Positions 27,802 to 36,349 of a stretch of DNA of 64,000 bases are shown here, in pieces. A program made the position numbers and the translations under genes. Numbering within the stretch: position 1 is the stretch's first letter; the number at the start of each line of letters is the position of its first letter. The stretch is taken from NCBI RefSeq assembly GCF_005938225.1, contig NZ_VCPC01000001.1:682001-746000 (forward strand), given 5' to 3'. Below the pieces are notes generated by a model. That model ran no database searches. It saw only the letters and a program-made list of their open reading frames with translations, and was not told where the DNA came from. The stretch is from Arenibacterium halophilum. Its GTDB lineage: Bacteria; Pseudomonadota; Alphaproteobacteria; Rhodobacterales; Rhodobacteraceae.

Positions 27802-28710
27802 ATGCCCCGCTACTCGATTTCCGAAGGTATGGCCAACGTACACCGTTCGATCGACGGGTTGATCGAATCCCTGTTCCTCGACGCGTCGCTGGTGTCCGGC
27901 GACGCTGTGCAGGCCACGTTTCAATTGGGCACGGCCAGCTTCACCGTCTCGGGAACGGGCCTGACCTTCGGCACCGTCTTGACGGGCGGCATCATCGACA
28001 GCGTCATCTACACCTTGCAACCGGGCTATATCGTTGAGATGACCGAGTTGACGCTGGACGCCGCCATACTCGCCGCTGCGGCACAGGCCGAAGCAGGCGA
28101 TCCCGGCGCGCTCGAAACCCTGATCTACCCTCTGGACTGGACCATCATCGACAATTCGGTCCCGGCCAATGTGACATCCGGCCTGACCAATGCCGACGGC
28201 CAGCCGGTGGTCTATTCGGGCCATAACGACGTGACCCTGCGATACGGCAACGACGTGTTCGATGGCGCGGGCGGCAATGACATCTTGCGCGGAAACGCCG
28301 GGAACGACCAGCTGTGGGGGGGCGCGGGCAACGATGTGCTGTCCGGCGGCACCGGGTTCGATACGCTGTCGGGCGGGCGCGGGCGCGATGTGCTGCGCGG
28401 GGGCACCCGCGACGATGTGCTGATGGGCGATGGCGGGCGCGACCGGCTGGACGGCGGCGCGGGCAACGACACCCTGACCGGCGGCACCGGCGCCGACCGT
28501 TTCGTGTTTCGCGCCTTCGGCATCCGCGCCGAAACCGATACGATCACCGATTTCACCGCAGGGCTCGATCGCATCGTCATCACCTCGGACGGCCCTGTCG
28601 CCATGCAGGATGGCGCAGGCGGCGTGCTGATCACCTCGGGCGATCACATGATCGAACTGACCGGCATTATGCTGGCCGACCTGACGGCGGGCGACATCAC
28701 GATTCTCTGA
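27802..28710 (+). CDS. Hemolysin-type calcium-binding (RTX) protein
   Basis: A 302-residue protein with AGGAGG six bases before the ATG. Residues about 149-235 are six to seven GGxGxDxLx nonapeptides (GNDILRGNAG, GNDVLSGGTG, GNDTLTGGTG) forming a calcium-dependent beta-roll. The terminal part (TDTITDFTAGLDRIVI onward) is the usual RTX cap and type I secretion region. The N-terminal 140 residues are unlike the other RTX protein in this window and match nothing I recognise. No signal peptide and no adjacent type I exporter. Probably secreted; function unknown. Confidence 0.87.
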   Translation: MPRYSISEGMANVHRSIDGLIESLFLDASLVSGDAVQATFQLGTASFTVSGTGLTFGTVLTGGIIDSVIYTLQPGYIVEMTELTLDAAILAAAAQAEAGDPGALETLIYPLDWTIIDNSVPANVTSGLTNADGQPVVYSGHNDVTLRYGNDVFDGAGGNDILRGNAGNDQLWGGAGNDVLSGGTGFDTLSGGRGRDVLRGGTRDDVLMGDGGRDRLDGGAGNDTLTGGTGADRFVFRAFGIRAETDTITDFTAGLDRIVITSDGPVAMQDGAGGVLITSGDHMIELTGIMLADLTAGDITIL

Positions 28711-28823
28711 CCCGGCCCGCGGCCACATCGGGGGCACCGACCGGTTGGCACCTGCCGGGACGATAGGCTAAGCCTTGGCCAACGCCGCCTGTGGGCGGCC
28801 CCCTTTCGGGCAGGAGCCAACAC

Positions 28824-29702
28824 ATGACGAAACTCGCGATCATCGGCGGATCGGGCATCTACGACATTGACGGGCTGGAAGATGCGCAGTGGATCAGCGT
28901 CGACACACCATGGGGCGCACCATCGGATCAGCTTTTGACCGGACGGCTCTCGGGGCTCGACATGGTGTTTTTGCCCCGCCATGGGCGCGGACATGTGCAC
29001 AGCCCCTCAACCGTGCCCTACCGCGCCAATATCGACGCGCTGAAGCGGCTTGGGGTCACCGATGTGGTGTCTGTCTCGGCGGTGGGATCGTTCCGCGAAA
29101 AGATGGCTCCGGGCGACTTCGTGCTGGTCGATCAGTTCATCGACCGCACCGTTCACCGCGAGAGCAGCTTTTTCGGCACAGGCTGCGTTGCGCATGTCAG
29201 CCTTGCCCACCCAACCTGCGCGCGCCTGTCTGCCGCCTGCCTCGCTGCCGCACTTGACGCCGACATCACGGTCCACGATGGCGGGACTTATCTGGCGATG
29301 GAGGGGCCGCAGTTTTCGACGCTGGCCGAGTCGCGCATGTTCCGCGAAAGCTGGGGCGCGGATGTGATCGGCATGACCAACATGCCCGAGGCGAAACTCG
29401 CCCGCGAAGCCGAGCTGTGCTACGCCTCGGTCGCCATGGTCACCGATTACGACAGCTGGCACCCTGACCACGGCGAAGTCGACGTGACCCGCATCATCGA
29501 AATCCTGACCGGCAATGCCGGCAAGGCGCGGGCCATGGTCGCCCGACTGCCCGCAGCCCTGGCTGCCCGTGACGGAGAGGCGCGCCCCCCCTGCGAACAC
29601 GGGTGCGACAGGGCGCTGGAGTATGCACTGCTGACCGCCCCGGACAAACGCGCGCCAGAGGTGATGGCGCGGCTGGATGCGGTCGCCGGGCGGGTCCTGT
29701 AA
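28824..29702 (+). CDS. mtnP: S-methyl-5'-thioadenosine phosphorylase
   Basis: Cleaves methylthioadenosine with phosphate into adenine and methylthioribose-1-phosphate, part of methionine salvage and polyamine by-product recycling. A 292-residue trimeric PNP-family enzyme: phosphate loop GGSGIYDIDGLED (7-19), PSTVPYRANIDALKRLG, and the substrate block MEGPQFSTLAESRMFR followed by IGMTNMPEAKLAREAELCY, which favours 6-amino purines. CAGGAG precedes the ATG. Apt, which would reuse the adenine, is about 1 kb downstream. Confidence 0.95.
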   Translation: MTKLAIIGGSGIYDIDGLEDAQWISVDTPWGAPSDQLLTGRLSGLDMVFLPRHGRGHVHSPSTVPYRANIDALKRLGVTDVVSVSAVGSFREKMAPGDFVLVDQFIDRTVHRESSFFGTGCVAHVSLAHPTCARLSAACLAAALDADITVHDGGTYLAMEGPQFSTLAESRMFRESWGADVIGMTNMPEAKLAREAELCYASVAMVTDYDSWHPDHGEVDVTRIIEILTGNAGKARAMVARLPAALAARDGEARPPCEHGCDRALEYALLTAPDKRAPEVMARLDAVAGRVL

Positions 29703-29769
29703 CATATCAGGCTTGCGCGGGCCGGTGTGTTCGTGGCTGTCTGACGGAACACCACCTGAGGAGCCGCCC

Positions 29770-30399
29770 ATGCCGTTCGATCTCTGGATCACCTTCGTTC
29801 TCGCCACGCTCGCCCTGCTGATGATTCCCGGGCCAACGGTCGTGCTGGTCCTCAGCTATGCGCTGTCCAAGGGAAGATCGGTCGCACTGGCCTCGGCTGC
29901 GGGCGTCGCGCTTGGCGATTTCATAGCGATGACGGCATCTCTTGTCGGACTTGGCGCGCTGATCCTGACATCGGCCCTGCTGTTTTCAATCCTGAAATGG
30001 GTCGGTGCGGCCTACCTCGTGTGGCTGGGCCTCCGCCTGCTGCGCTCGGCCTCGGATGCCGAAGGGATGGCGCCAAGCGCCAAACCCGACGTGACCGCAG
30101 GCTCGGTCTTTCGCCACGCCGCGCTGGTCACGGCGCTCAACCCGAAATCCATCGCCTTCTTCATCGCCTTCGTGCCGCAGTTCGTGCAACCTCAGGCTGC
30201 GCTGGCGCCTCAGTTCGCCGTGCTGATCGCGACCTTCGTTACTCTGGCCGGACTGAACGCGCTGGCCTACGCCCTTTTGGCCGACCGCCTGCGTCGCACC
30301 ATCGCCCGCCCCCGCGTGATCGTATGGATCACCCGCACCGGAGGCGCGACGCTGGTGGCCATGGGCGTGCTGACCGGGCTGCTGCGCCGGCCGGGTTAA
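29770..30399 (+). CDS. LysE family translocator (amino-acid exporter)
   Basis: A 209-residue inner-membrane protein with about six membrane segments, starting MPFDLWITFVLATLALLMIPGPTVVLVLSYALSKG, the classic LysE/RhtB N-terminus. The conserved ALNPKSIAFFIAFVPQFV segment lies mid-protein. Such proteins export amino acids or their analogues; the substrate cannot be told. Start at 29770 has GAGGAG 7 bases upstream. Its stop overlaps the opposite-strand RHH-like gene by 4 bases. Confidence 0.93.
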   Translation: MPFDLWITFVLATLALLMIPGPTVVLVLSYALSKGRSVALASAAGVALGDFIAMTASLVGLGALILTSALLFSILKWVGAAYLVWLGLRLLRSASDAEGMAPSAKPDVTAGSVFRHAALVTALNPKSIAFFIAFVPQFVQPQAALAPQFAVLIATFVTLAGLNALAYALLADRLRRTIARPRVIVWITRTGGATLVAMGVLTGLLRRPG

Positions 30400-30575
30400 G
30401 CGCCCGACCCTTCGTGTTCCTTCAGGAACTCGCGAATAAACCGCCGCACCTCGCGCGCGGCACTGGTATCGAGCGTCTTGCACAGCTCTACGAATGCGTC
30501 CCGCTCTTCCTTGCCAAGACGCAGGATCAGCTGACTGTCCTTTTTCTTGGCCACCTTGCCATCTTTCTTGGACAT
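30396..30575 (-). CDS. Small ribbon-helix-helix-like protein
   Basis: A 59-residue basic protein: lysine-rich N-terminus (MSKKDGKVAKKKD), then a strand QLILRLG and two helices (KEERDAFVELCKTLDTSAAREVRRFIREFLKEH), the layout of RHH DNA-binding proteins. The ATG at 30575 has GGGAGA upstream. It is not followed by a toxin gene, so an antitoxin role is not supported; a small nucleoid or regulatory protein is plausible. Convergent with lysE, overlapping by 4 bases. Confidence 0.7.
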   Translation of the reverse strand: MSKKDGKVAKKKDSQLILRLGKEERDAFVELCKTLDTSAAREVRRFIREFLKEHEGSGA

Positions 30576-30844
30576 CTGGTTCTCCCGATCCCGAAAATGC
30601 ATATACTTTGAATATGCAGCTTCTATCTTTTGTCGATCTCTCCGGCCTAGCACCTTGACAGGCGCCTTGGCAATTCTCGCTTTCCCCCACGCGCTGGTGC
30701 ATTTTCCACATCCCAATGCGCCGTGTCATCCCCGGCGGTGGATCGGCTCATCGCAGGGCGCTCCGTTGCCCCGGCTTTTCCTTGCAACCGAACCGGCAAT
30801 CGGCCACACCCGGGCTGCCATAACCGCCAGACGGGGACCCGCCC

Positions 30845-31384
30845 ATGCCAAAGCCGACAACCGTGCGCGACTATATCCGCACGATCCCGGATTTCCCGCA
30901 CGAGGGGATCCTGTTCCGCGATGTCACAACGCTGTTTGCCGATCCGCGCGGCTTTCGCATGGCGATCGACCAGATGCTGCATCCCTATGCGGGCCTGAAC
31001 ATCGACAAGGTGGTCGGCCTGGAGGCGCGCGGTTTCATCCTTGGCGGCGCCATTGCACATCAGCTTTCGGTCGGTTTCGTCCCGATCCGCAAAAAGGGCA
31101 AACTGCCCGGAAAGACCCTCTCGCAGGATTACAAACTCGAATACGGCGAGGCCACGGTCGAAATCCATGACGACGTCATTTCCGAGGGCGAATCCATCCT
31201 GCTGGTTGACGATCTTCTCGCCACAGGCGGCACGGCCGAGGCGGGTATCAAGCTGGTCGAGAAACTGGGTGGCAATATCCTGTCCTGCGCCTTCATCGTC
31301 GATCTGCCCGACTTGGGCGGGCGCAAACGGCTTGAAGGCATGGGCATGGATGTCCACGCGCTGTGCACCTACGACGGCGCGTAA
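30845..31384 (+). CDS. apt: Adenine phosphoribosyltransferase
   Basis: Converts adenine plus PRPP to AMP, salvaging the adenine released by MtnP. The 179-residue length and motifs are standard: [18 protein letters not shown] at the N-terminus and the PRPP loop [15 protein letters not shown]. Follows a 269-base gap after the divergent RHH-like gene, so it has its own promoter. Confidence 0.97.
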   Translation: MPKPTTVRDYIRTIPDFPHEGILFRDVTTLFADPRGFRMAIDQMLHPYAGLNIDKVVGLEARGFILGGAIAHQLSVGFVPIRKKGKLPGKTLSQDYKLEYGEATVEIHDDVISEGESILLVDDLLATGGTAEAGIKLVEKLGGNILSCAFIVDLPDLGGRKRLEGMGMDVHALCTYDGA

Positions 31385-31441
31385 CGCCGGGGTCGGCGGG
31401 CGGGCGCCTTTGCCAAAGGCAAACAGTCCCGTCCCGACGAT

Positions 31442-32854
31442 CTAGGCCAGAACTGCCCCCGGGTTCATGATGCCAAGCGGATCCAGCGCCGCCTTGATCG
31501 CGCGCATGGCCGCCAGCCGCGCCGGATCGCCATAGCGTTCCAGATCACCCACCTTGGCGCGCCCGACCCCGTGCTCGGCGCTGAACGACCCGCCCATCTC
31601 TTGCACAAGGTCATGCACAACGCGCTTCACATCGCTGGCCACGCCCGCGTAATCCGCGCGCGTGGCGCCGCGTTGCGGGAAGATATTGTAATGCAGGTTG
31701 CCATCACCGAGATGGCCGAAACAGTTGATCCGGAAGTCTCCCAGTGCAGCCAATGCCCCCGGCGCACGGTCGATAAACTCCGCCACCTCGCCGAGTGGCA
31801 AGGCGATGTCGTTGCTCACGATCGAGCCGATTTTGCGGTTTGCCTCTGGGATATGTTCGCGCATGTTCCAGAAATCCACCGCCTGCCCCCTGGACTGCGC
31901 GATCAAACCGTCATCGGCCAGTTCATGTTCGGCCGCGGCCTCGAACAGTTCGGCCAACGCCGCCTGCGGGTCCAGCCCCCGCGCCAGACCAACGTCGATC
32001 AGCACGCTCCATTCCGGGGCCTGCGCCCAGGGCTGGCGCAGATCGGGCAGCGCCTCTGACAAAAACTCGAAGCCAGTCCGGTGCATCAGCTCAAACGCGC
32101 TGACCCCTTCGCCCAGCTGGTCACGCGCCAGCGACAGCAGCGATAGCGCCGCCGCCGGAGAGGCCACATGCAGCAGTGCCGTGCCGGTTTCCGCAGGCAC
32201 AGGAACCAATTTCAGCGTCGCCGCCGTAATCACCCCCAACGTGCCCTCAGCGCCCACCAGAAGGTTGCGCAGATCATATCCGGTGTTGTCCTTGCGGAGC
32301 CGGGTCAACCCGTTCCAGATCGTCCCATCGGGCAGCACGGCCTCCAGCCCCAGGCACAGATCGCGCGCATTGCCATAGCGCAGGACGTTCACGCCACCGG
32401 CGTTGGTGCCCAGCACCCCGCCCACCCGGCACGACCCTTCCGAGGCCAGCGACAGCGGAAACAGCCGCCCGGCCTCTTCGGCTGCGGCCTGCACATCGGC
32501 CAGGATCACCCCGGCCTCGGCGATCAGCACGTTTTCCTCGGGGAAGACCGCGCGCACCTTGTTCATCCGTTCCAAAGACAAGACCAGCGGCAGCGGCCCC
32601 TCGGGCATCACCTGCCCCGACACCAGACCAGTGCCGCCCCCGTACGGAATGATCCCGATCCGCAGCTCGCCTGCCACGCGCACCACGGCGGCCACCTCAT
32701 CAACGGACCGCGGCAACGCCACCAGCCCGGCCTGCCCCGGCCAACTGTCACGAGGCTCGCTCAGGTAGCGCGGTTCAACGTCGCGCAGAATGTCGTCAGG
32801 CAGCGCCGCGCGCAGCCGTTTGGTCAGATCGTCATCAAGCGAATTCAATGTCAT
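31442..32854 (-). CDS. FAD-binding oxidoreductase, GlcD / D-2-hydroxyacid dehydrogenase family
   Basis: A 470-residue VAO/PCMH-type flavoenzyme. The N-terminal FAD_binding_4 domain (PYGGGTGLVSGQ, TNAGGVNVLRYGNARDLCLG) is followed by the FAD-oxidase C-terminal domain with GHLGDGNLHYNIFP and SAEHGVGRAK, residues that hold the substrate carboxylate and metal. Such enzymes oxidise D-lactate, glycolate or D-2-hydroxyglutarate and pass electrons to quinone, cytochrome or ETF. GlcE and GlcF are absent, favouring a single-subunit D-lactate or D-2-hydroxyglutarate dehydrogenase. Convergent with apt. Confidence 0.88.
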   Translation of the reverse strand: MTLNSLDDDLTKRLRAALPDDILRDVEPRYLSEPRDSWPGQAGLVALPRSVDEVAAVVRVAGELRIGIIPYGGGTGLVSGQVMPEGPLPLVLSLERMNKVRAVFPEENVLIAEAGVILADVQAAAEEAGRLFPLSLASEGSCRVGGVLGTNAGGVNVLRYGNARDLCLGLEAVLPDGTIWNGLTRLRKDNTGYDLRNLLVGAEGTLGVITAATLKLVPVPAETGTALLHVASPAAALSLLSLARDQLGEGVSAFELMHRTGFEFLSEALPDLRQPWAQAPEWSVLIDVGLARGLDPQAALAELFEAAAEHELADDGLIAQSRGQAVDFWNMREHIPEANRKIGSIVSNDIALPLGEVAEFIDRAPGALAALGDFRINCFGHLGDGNLHYNIFPQRGATRADYAGVASDVKRVVHDLVQEMGGSFSAEHGVGRAKVGDLERYGDPARLAAMRAIKAALDPLGIMNPGAVLA

Positions 32855-32925
32855 GTGCCATGAATGCCCAATGCTCGGGCGCTGCGCAATGGCGAAGCCG
32901 TCCGGCGCCCTCCTGAGTGAGACCG

Positions 32926-33747
32926 CTATTCGATCAGGTAAGACGGCGATAGAATAACCACCGTCGGCCGCGACGGCAGGGTGCGCAGCGATACCACGAT
33001 CTCGGAACCGCCGGGTCGCTCGATGGCAAAGTCATCGCGCATCCCGGTTACGAAATCCTCTAGCGCCGCGGTACTGAACCAATGCATTGGCAGTACCACG
33101 GACGACCGCAGCCGCTTCAGCGTGGCGATCATGTCGGCCAAGGGCAGCGTCATCCCGCCATCGACCGGCGCCATCACCACATCCAGCCGGCCCAGCGCGG
33201 CGAATTGTTCGTCGTTCGGCACATGATGCAGGTGGCCTAGATGCCCAATGCACAGCCCGCCAACCTCGAACACGAAAATCGAATTGCCGCGGTCCTCGGT
33301 CCCGCCCCAGCGCGAGCGGATGTCTGTCGAGACATTGCGCACCAGCATTTCACCAAGATCCAGATGATGGTCGATCCCCTGCCCGAACTCGCCCCAGCCT
33401 TCCAGCACATGCGGAATCGCCGGGTCGGGCGCCATCGTCCAGTGGGTTTCATGGGCGTGGTTCATCGTCACCACATCGGGCACCATCGACACTGTGCCGA
33501 TGAAGCCGGTGTAATCCGTCACCGCGTTCAACCCGCCGGGGGTCTGCAGCAGGAAACTGGCATGGGTCACGTAATGCAGGCGCACGATGTCGGCAGGCAC
33601 GGCATCGCTCCACGCCGCCTTATGCACATACTCCACCCCCGGCGCGGCATCGGCGATGGCAATGCAATGGCTTGGGCGGCGATCCTGCGCCGCGGCCGTC
33701 TGCGCGGCAAGCGTAATTGAAAGAAGGGCAATAAACTGGCGCAACAT
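32926..33747 (-). CDS. Exported MBL-fold metallo-hydrolase (UlaG-like)
   Basis: A 273-residue metallo-beta-lactamase-fold protein with an N-terminal signal peptide (MLRQFIALLSITLAAQTAAAQ, cleavage near 21), so periplasmic. Putative metal ligands are in MNHAHETHW, in IGHLGHLHHV, in VMAPVDGG and in VLPMHW. The fold is closer to UlaG/L-ascorbate-lactonase-like proteins than to true beta-lactamases. Single gene; divergent from the next gene across 184 bases. Substrate unknown. Confidence 0.83.
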   Translation of the reverse strand: MLRQFIALLSITLAAQTAAAQDRRPSHCIAIADAAPGVEYVHKAAWSDAVPADIVRLHYVTHASFLLQTPGGLNAVTDYTGFIGTVSMVPDVVTMNHAHETHWTMAPDPAIPHVLEGWGEFGQGIDHHLDLGEMLVRNVSTDIRSRWGGTEDRGNSIFVFEVGGLCIGHLGHLHHVPNDEQFAALGRLDVVMAPVDGGMTLPLADMIATLKRLRSSVVLPMHWFSTAALEDFVTGMRDDFAIERPGGSEIVVSLRTLPSRPTVVILSPSYLIE

Positions 33748-33931
33748 GCGATCAGCCTACAGGCCGCACCCGATTCGTCAGTCAAAACTTCCGTGAACAG
33801 CCGCGCACAGGCCCAATCGACCGGCCCTGTGCCTGCTGCGCAGGCGCGCAAGCCGCCTTATCAATTGACGCGCGCGTCATCTGCCGATAGGTCGAAACCG
33901 CCCGAGCGGCCTGAAAACAACGGGAAGTTTC

Positions 33932-34807
33932 ATGCAGATCGTCCTCCACGCCGGCGCGCATCACACCGACGAAGACAGGCTGTTGAAATGCCTTCTGCGC
34001 AACTCCGACCTGTTCGCAAAGGCCGGAACGGCGGTTCCCGGGCCGGGTCGCTATCGGACGCTGCTGAAAGACGCCTTCATCGCGATGGACAAGGCGCCGC
34101 CCTCGCCCGAGGCGCGCGATATCCTGCTGGACGCGATCCTCGACGAAGACGCGGCCCAACGGCTGGTTCTGTCGAACGCGAATTTCTTCGGCTCGCCCCG
34201 GTTTGCCATCGGCGACAACACCTTCTACCCTCTGGCGGAAAAGCGGCTGGTGCAACTGTCGGAGCTGTTTCTGGATGACGATCTGGAGCTGTTCATCGCC
34301 CTGCGCAATCCGGCGATGTTCGTGCCGATGGCCTTGTCGAAAGCCGGGCAGCAGCAGCAGATCGACCTGATCAGCACCATCGATTTCGAACAGCTGCTGT
34401 GGAGCGACATGCTGAAACGCATCCGCACCACTCTGCCACAGCTGAAGATCACCGCATGGTGCGTCGAAGATACGCCGCTGACATGGGCGCAGATCATCCG
34501 TGAAATCGGTGGCCTGCCGCCAACCCAGAAAATCACCGGCGGCTTCGACATCCTGCGCACCATCATGTCGCCCGAAGGGATGCAGCGGTTCCGCGCCTAT
34601 CTGGAAGACTACCCCACCATGCCCGAGGCGCAGAAGCGCGGAGTGATGATCGCCTTTCTTGGTAAATACGCCATCGAGGACGCGCTGGAGGAAGAACTCG
34701 ACCTGCCGGGGTGGAGCGAGTCGCTGGTCGAGGAACTGACCGAGATTTACGAACACGACATGGACGAAATCGCCGAAATGGCCGATGTGCGGCTGATTAC
34801 GGCCTGA
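33932..34807 (+). CDS. Conserved hypothetical protein, possibly degenerate sulfotransferase-like
   Basis: A 291-residue cytoplasmic protein without signal or membrane segments. Its opening MQIVLHAGAHHTDEDRLLKCLLRN is laid out like the PAPS-binding start of bacterial sulfotransferases (L-H-x-G-x-H-K-T-G-T-T-x-L), but the Lys-Thr-Gly-Thr core is replaced by HTDED, so PAPS binding is doubtful. The body (FIALRNPAMFVPMALSKAG) resembles the sulfotransferase 3'-phosphate strand-helix. A GGGAAG site precedes the ATG. The C-terminal 40 residues are strongly acidic. Single gene, function unknown; the sulfotransferase link is inference. Confidence 0.7.
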   Translation: MQIVLHAGAHHTDEDRLLKCLLRNSDLFAKAGTAVPGPGRYRTLLKDAFIAMDKAPPSPEARDILLDAILDEDAAQRLVLSNANFFGSPRFAIGDNTFYPLAEKRLVQLSELFLDDDLELFIALRNPAMFVPMALSKAGQQQQIDLISTIDFEQLLWSDMLKRIRTTLPQLKITAWCVEDTPLTWAQIIREIGGLPPTQKITGGFDILRTIMSPEGMQRFRAYLEDYPTMPEAQKRGVMIAFLGKYAIEDALEEELDLPGWSESLVEELTEIYEHDMDEIAEMADVRLITA

Positions 34808-34898
34808 TCGCGAGCAGCCAGTGGCCCTTGGCCCCTTGCATCCCAGCATCGGCGCTTGCCATATCAAGGCATCCCACGTCCCAGCAAAGATTGCCAGA

Positions 34899-35654
34899 AT
34901 GTCCTCTCTCCGCCTGTTGTCGTTGTTCTGCTGCCTGCTTTTGCCTGCCGGAGCCATGGCCGATGTGACGGTTTTTGCCGCCGCAAGCTTGAAAACCGCG
35001 CTGGACAACATTGTCGAGGTCAGCGGCCAGCCGGGGGTTACCGTATCCTACGCGGGCAGTTCGGCCCTTGCGCGGCAGATTGAACATGGCGCCCCGGCGC
35101 AGGTCTTTATCTCGGCCAATACGGCGTGGATGGACCATGTCGAAGACTCTGGCCTGATCGCGCCCGGCACGCGGCGCGATCTGCTGACCAATCGCCTTGC
35201 GCTGATCGCCGCCCCCGGCAGCGACGTGGCTCTTCCCATCGGCCCCGACATGGATCTGGCCGGCGTCCTGAACGGCGGGCGGCTGGCGATGGCGCTGGTC
35301 GACGCGGTGCCTGCGGGCATTTACGGCAAGGCCGCGCTGACGGCGCTGGGGCAATGGGACAGCGTGCAACCGCAGGTGGCGCAGGCCGACAACGTGCGCG
35401 CGGCGCTGCGCCTTGTGGCCCTGGGCGAAGCGCCGCTGGGCATCGTATACGCCACCGATGCCGTGGCCGAGCCGCGCGTGCGTGTGCTCGGGCTGTTCGA
35501 TACGGCGTTGCACCCGGCCATCATTTACCCCGCTGCGCTGGTCAAAGGCGGCGATACGCCCGAGGCCCGCGCCTTTCTGGAGTACCTGTCAACCGACGCG
35601 GCGCGCGCGATTTTCAAGGCCAACGGGTTTTCCTTTCCCGAAGGACAGCCGTGA
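34899..35654 (+). CDS. modA: Molybdate ABC transporter substrate-binding protein
   Basis: A 251-residue periplasmic molybdate (or tungstate) receptor. Signal peptide to about residue 22 (PAGAMA, then DVTVFAAASLKTALD, the hallmark ModA mature start). SYAGSSALARQIEHGAP and the TRRDLLTNRLALI region complete the anion site. I start at the ATG at 34899 because it gives a clean signal peptide. First of three overlapping genes modABC. Molybdate is needed here, for example, by the molybdopterin enzyme SoxC in this window. Confidence 0.94.
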   Translation: MSSLRLLSLFCCLLLPAGAMADVTVFAAASLKTALDNIVEVSGQPGVTVSYAGSSALARQIEHGAPAQVFISANTAWMDHVEDSGLIAPGTRRDLLTNRLALIAAPGSDVALPIGPDMDLAGVLNGGRLAMALVDAVPAGIYGKAALTALGQWDSVQPQVAQADNVRAALRLVALGEAPLGIVYATDAVAEPRVRVLGLFDTALHPAIIYPAALVKGGDTPEARAFLEYLSTDAARAIFKANGFSFPEGQP

Positions 35655-36349
35655 CCGACTGGCTGTCTCCCACTGAGTGGCAGGCCGTGGCGCTGTCGCT
35701 GAAGGTGTCACTTTGGGCGACTTTGGTCTCGCTACCGCTGGGGGTGCTGGTGGCCTTTGCGCTCGCCCGGTGGGAGTTTCGTGGGCGGCAACTCCTGAAC
35801 GGGCTTGTGCATCTGCCGCTGATCCTGCCGCCCGTTGTCACCGGATACCTGCTGCTGATTGTCTTTGGCCGCCAGGGACCGATTGGCGCGTGGCTGGACC
35901 AGCTGTTCGGCGTGACGTTGGCGTTTCGCTGGACGGGCGCGGTGCTGGCCGCCGCGATCATGGCCTTTCCGCTGATGGTACGGGCAATCCGGCTGGCGAT
36001 CGAAGCCGTCGATCCGCGCCTTGAACAGGCGGCCGAGACGCTGGGCGCCTCGCGCGCCTGGGTTTTTGCCACGGTGACGCTGCCACTGATCCTGCCCGGG
36101 GTCATCGCCGGATCAGTTCTAGCCTTTGCCAAGGCGATGGGCGAATTCGGCGCCACCATCACCTTTGTGTCGAACATTCCGGGGCAGACGCAAACGTTGC
36201 CCTCGGCAATTTATACCTTCCTCCAGGTCCCGGGCGGAGAAGCATCTGCCCTGCGGCTGGTGCTTGTCTCGGTCGCGGTGGCAATGCTGGCGCTGTTGGC
36301 GTCGGAGTTGCTGGCGCGGCGCGCGATGCGCAGGGTCAGCGGGACATGA
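35651..36349 (+). CDS. modB: Molybdate ABC transporter permease
   Basis: A 232-residue inner-membrane permease with about five or six membrane segments. The EAA loop EQAAETLGASRAWVFATVTLPLILPG, which contacts the ATPase, is present near 130-160. The GTG start at 35651 overlaps the modA stop by 4 bases, showing coupling; the long open frame before it is antisense-like readthrough of modA in another frame. Confidence 0.94.
   Translation: MTDWLSPTEWQAVALSLKVSLWATLVSLPLGVLVAFALARWEFRGRQLLNGLVHLPLILPPVVTGYLLLIVFGRQGPIGAWLDQLFGVTLAFRWTGAVLAAAIMAFPLMVRAIRLAIEAVDPRLEQAAETLGASRAWVFATVTLPLILPGVIAGSVLAFAKAMGEFGATITFVSNIPGQTQTLPSAIYTFLQVPGGEASALRLVLVSVAVAMLALLASELLARRAMRRVSGT

Noticed and set aside
30396-30575. 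RHH-like small protein as antitoxin of a toxin-antitoxin pair
   Set aside because: No toxin-like gene is adjacent: one neighbour is a LysE exporter on the other strand and the other is apt.
33790-33845. Hairpin GCACAGG...CCTGTGC upstream of the 33932 gene
   Set aside because: Only 7 bases pair, there is no T-run and no matching operator family; could be chance in GC-rich DNA.
34808-34898. ModE operator upstream of modA
   Set aside because: I looked for a long AT-rich palindrome before modA and saw none; no modE gene is in the window.
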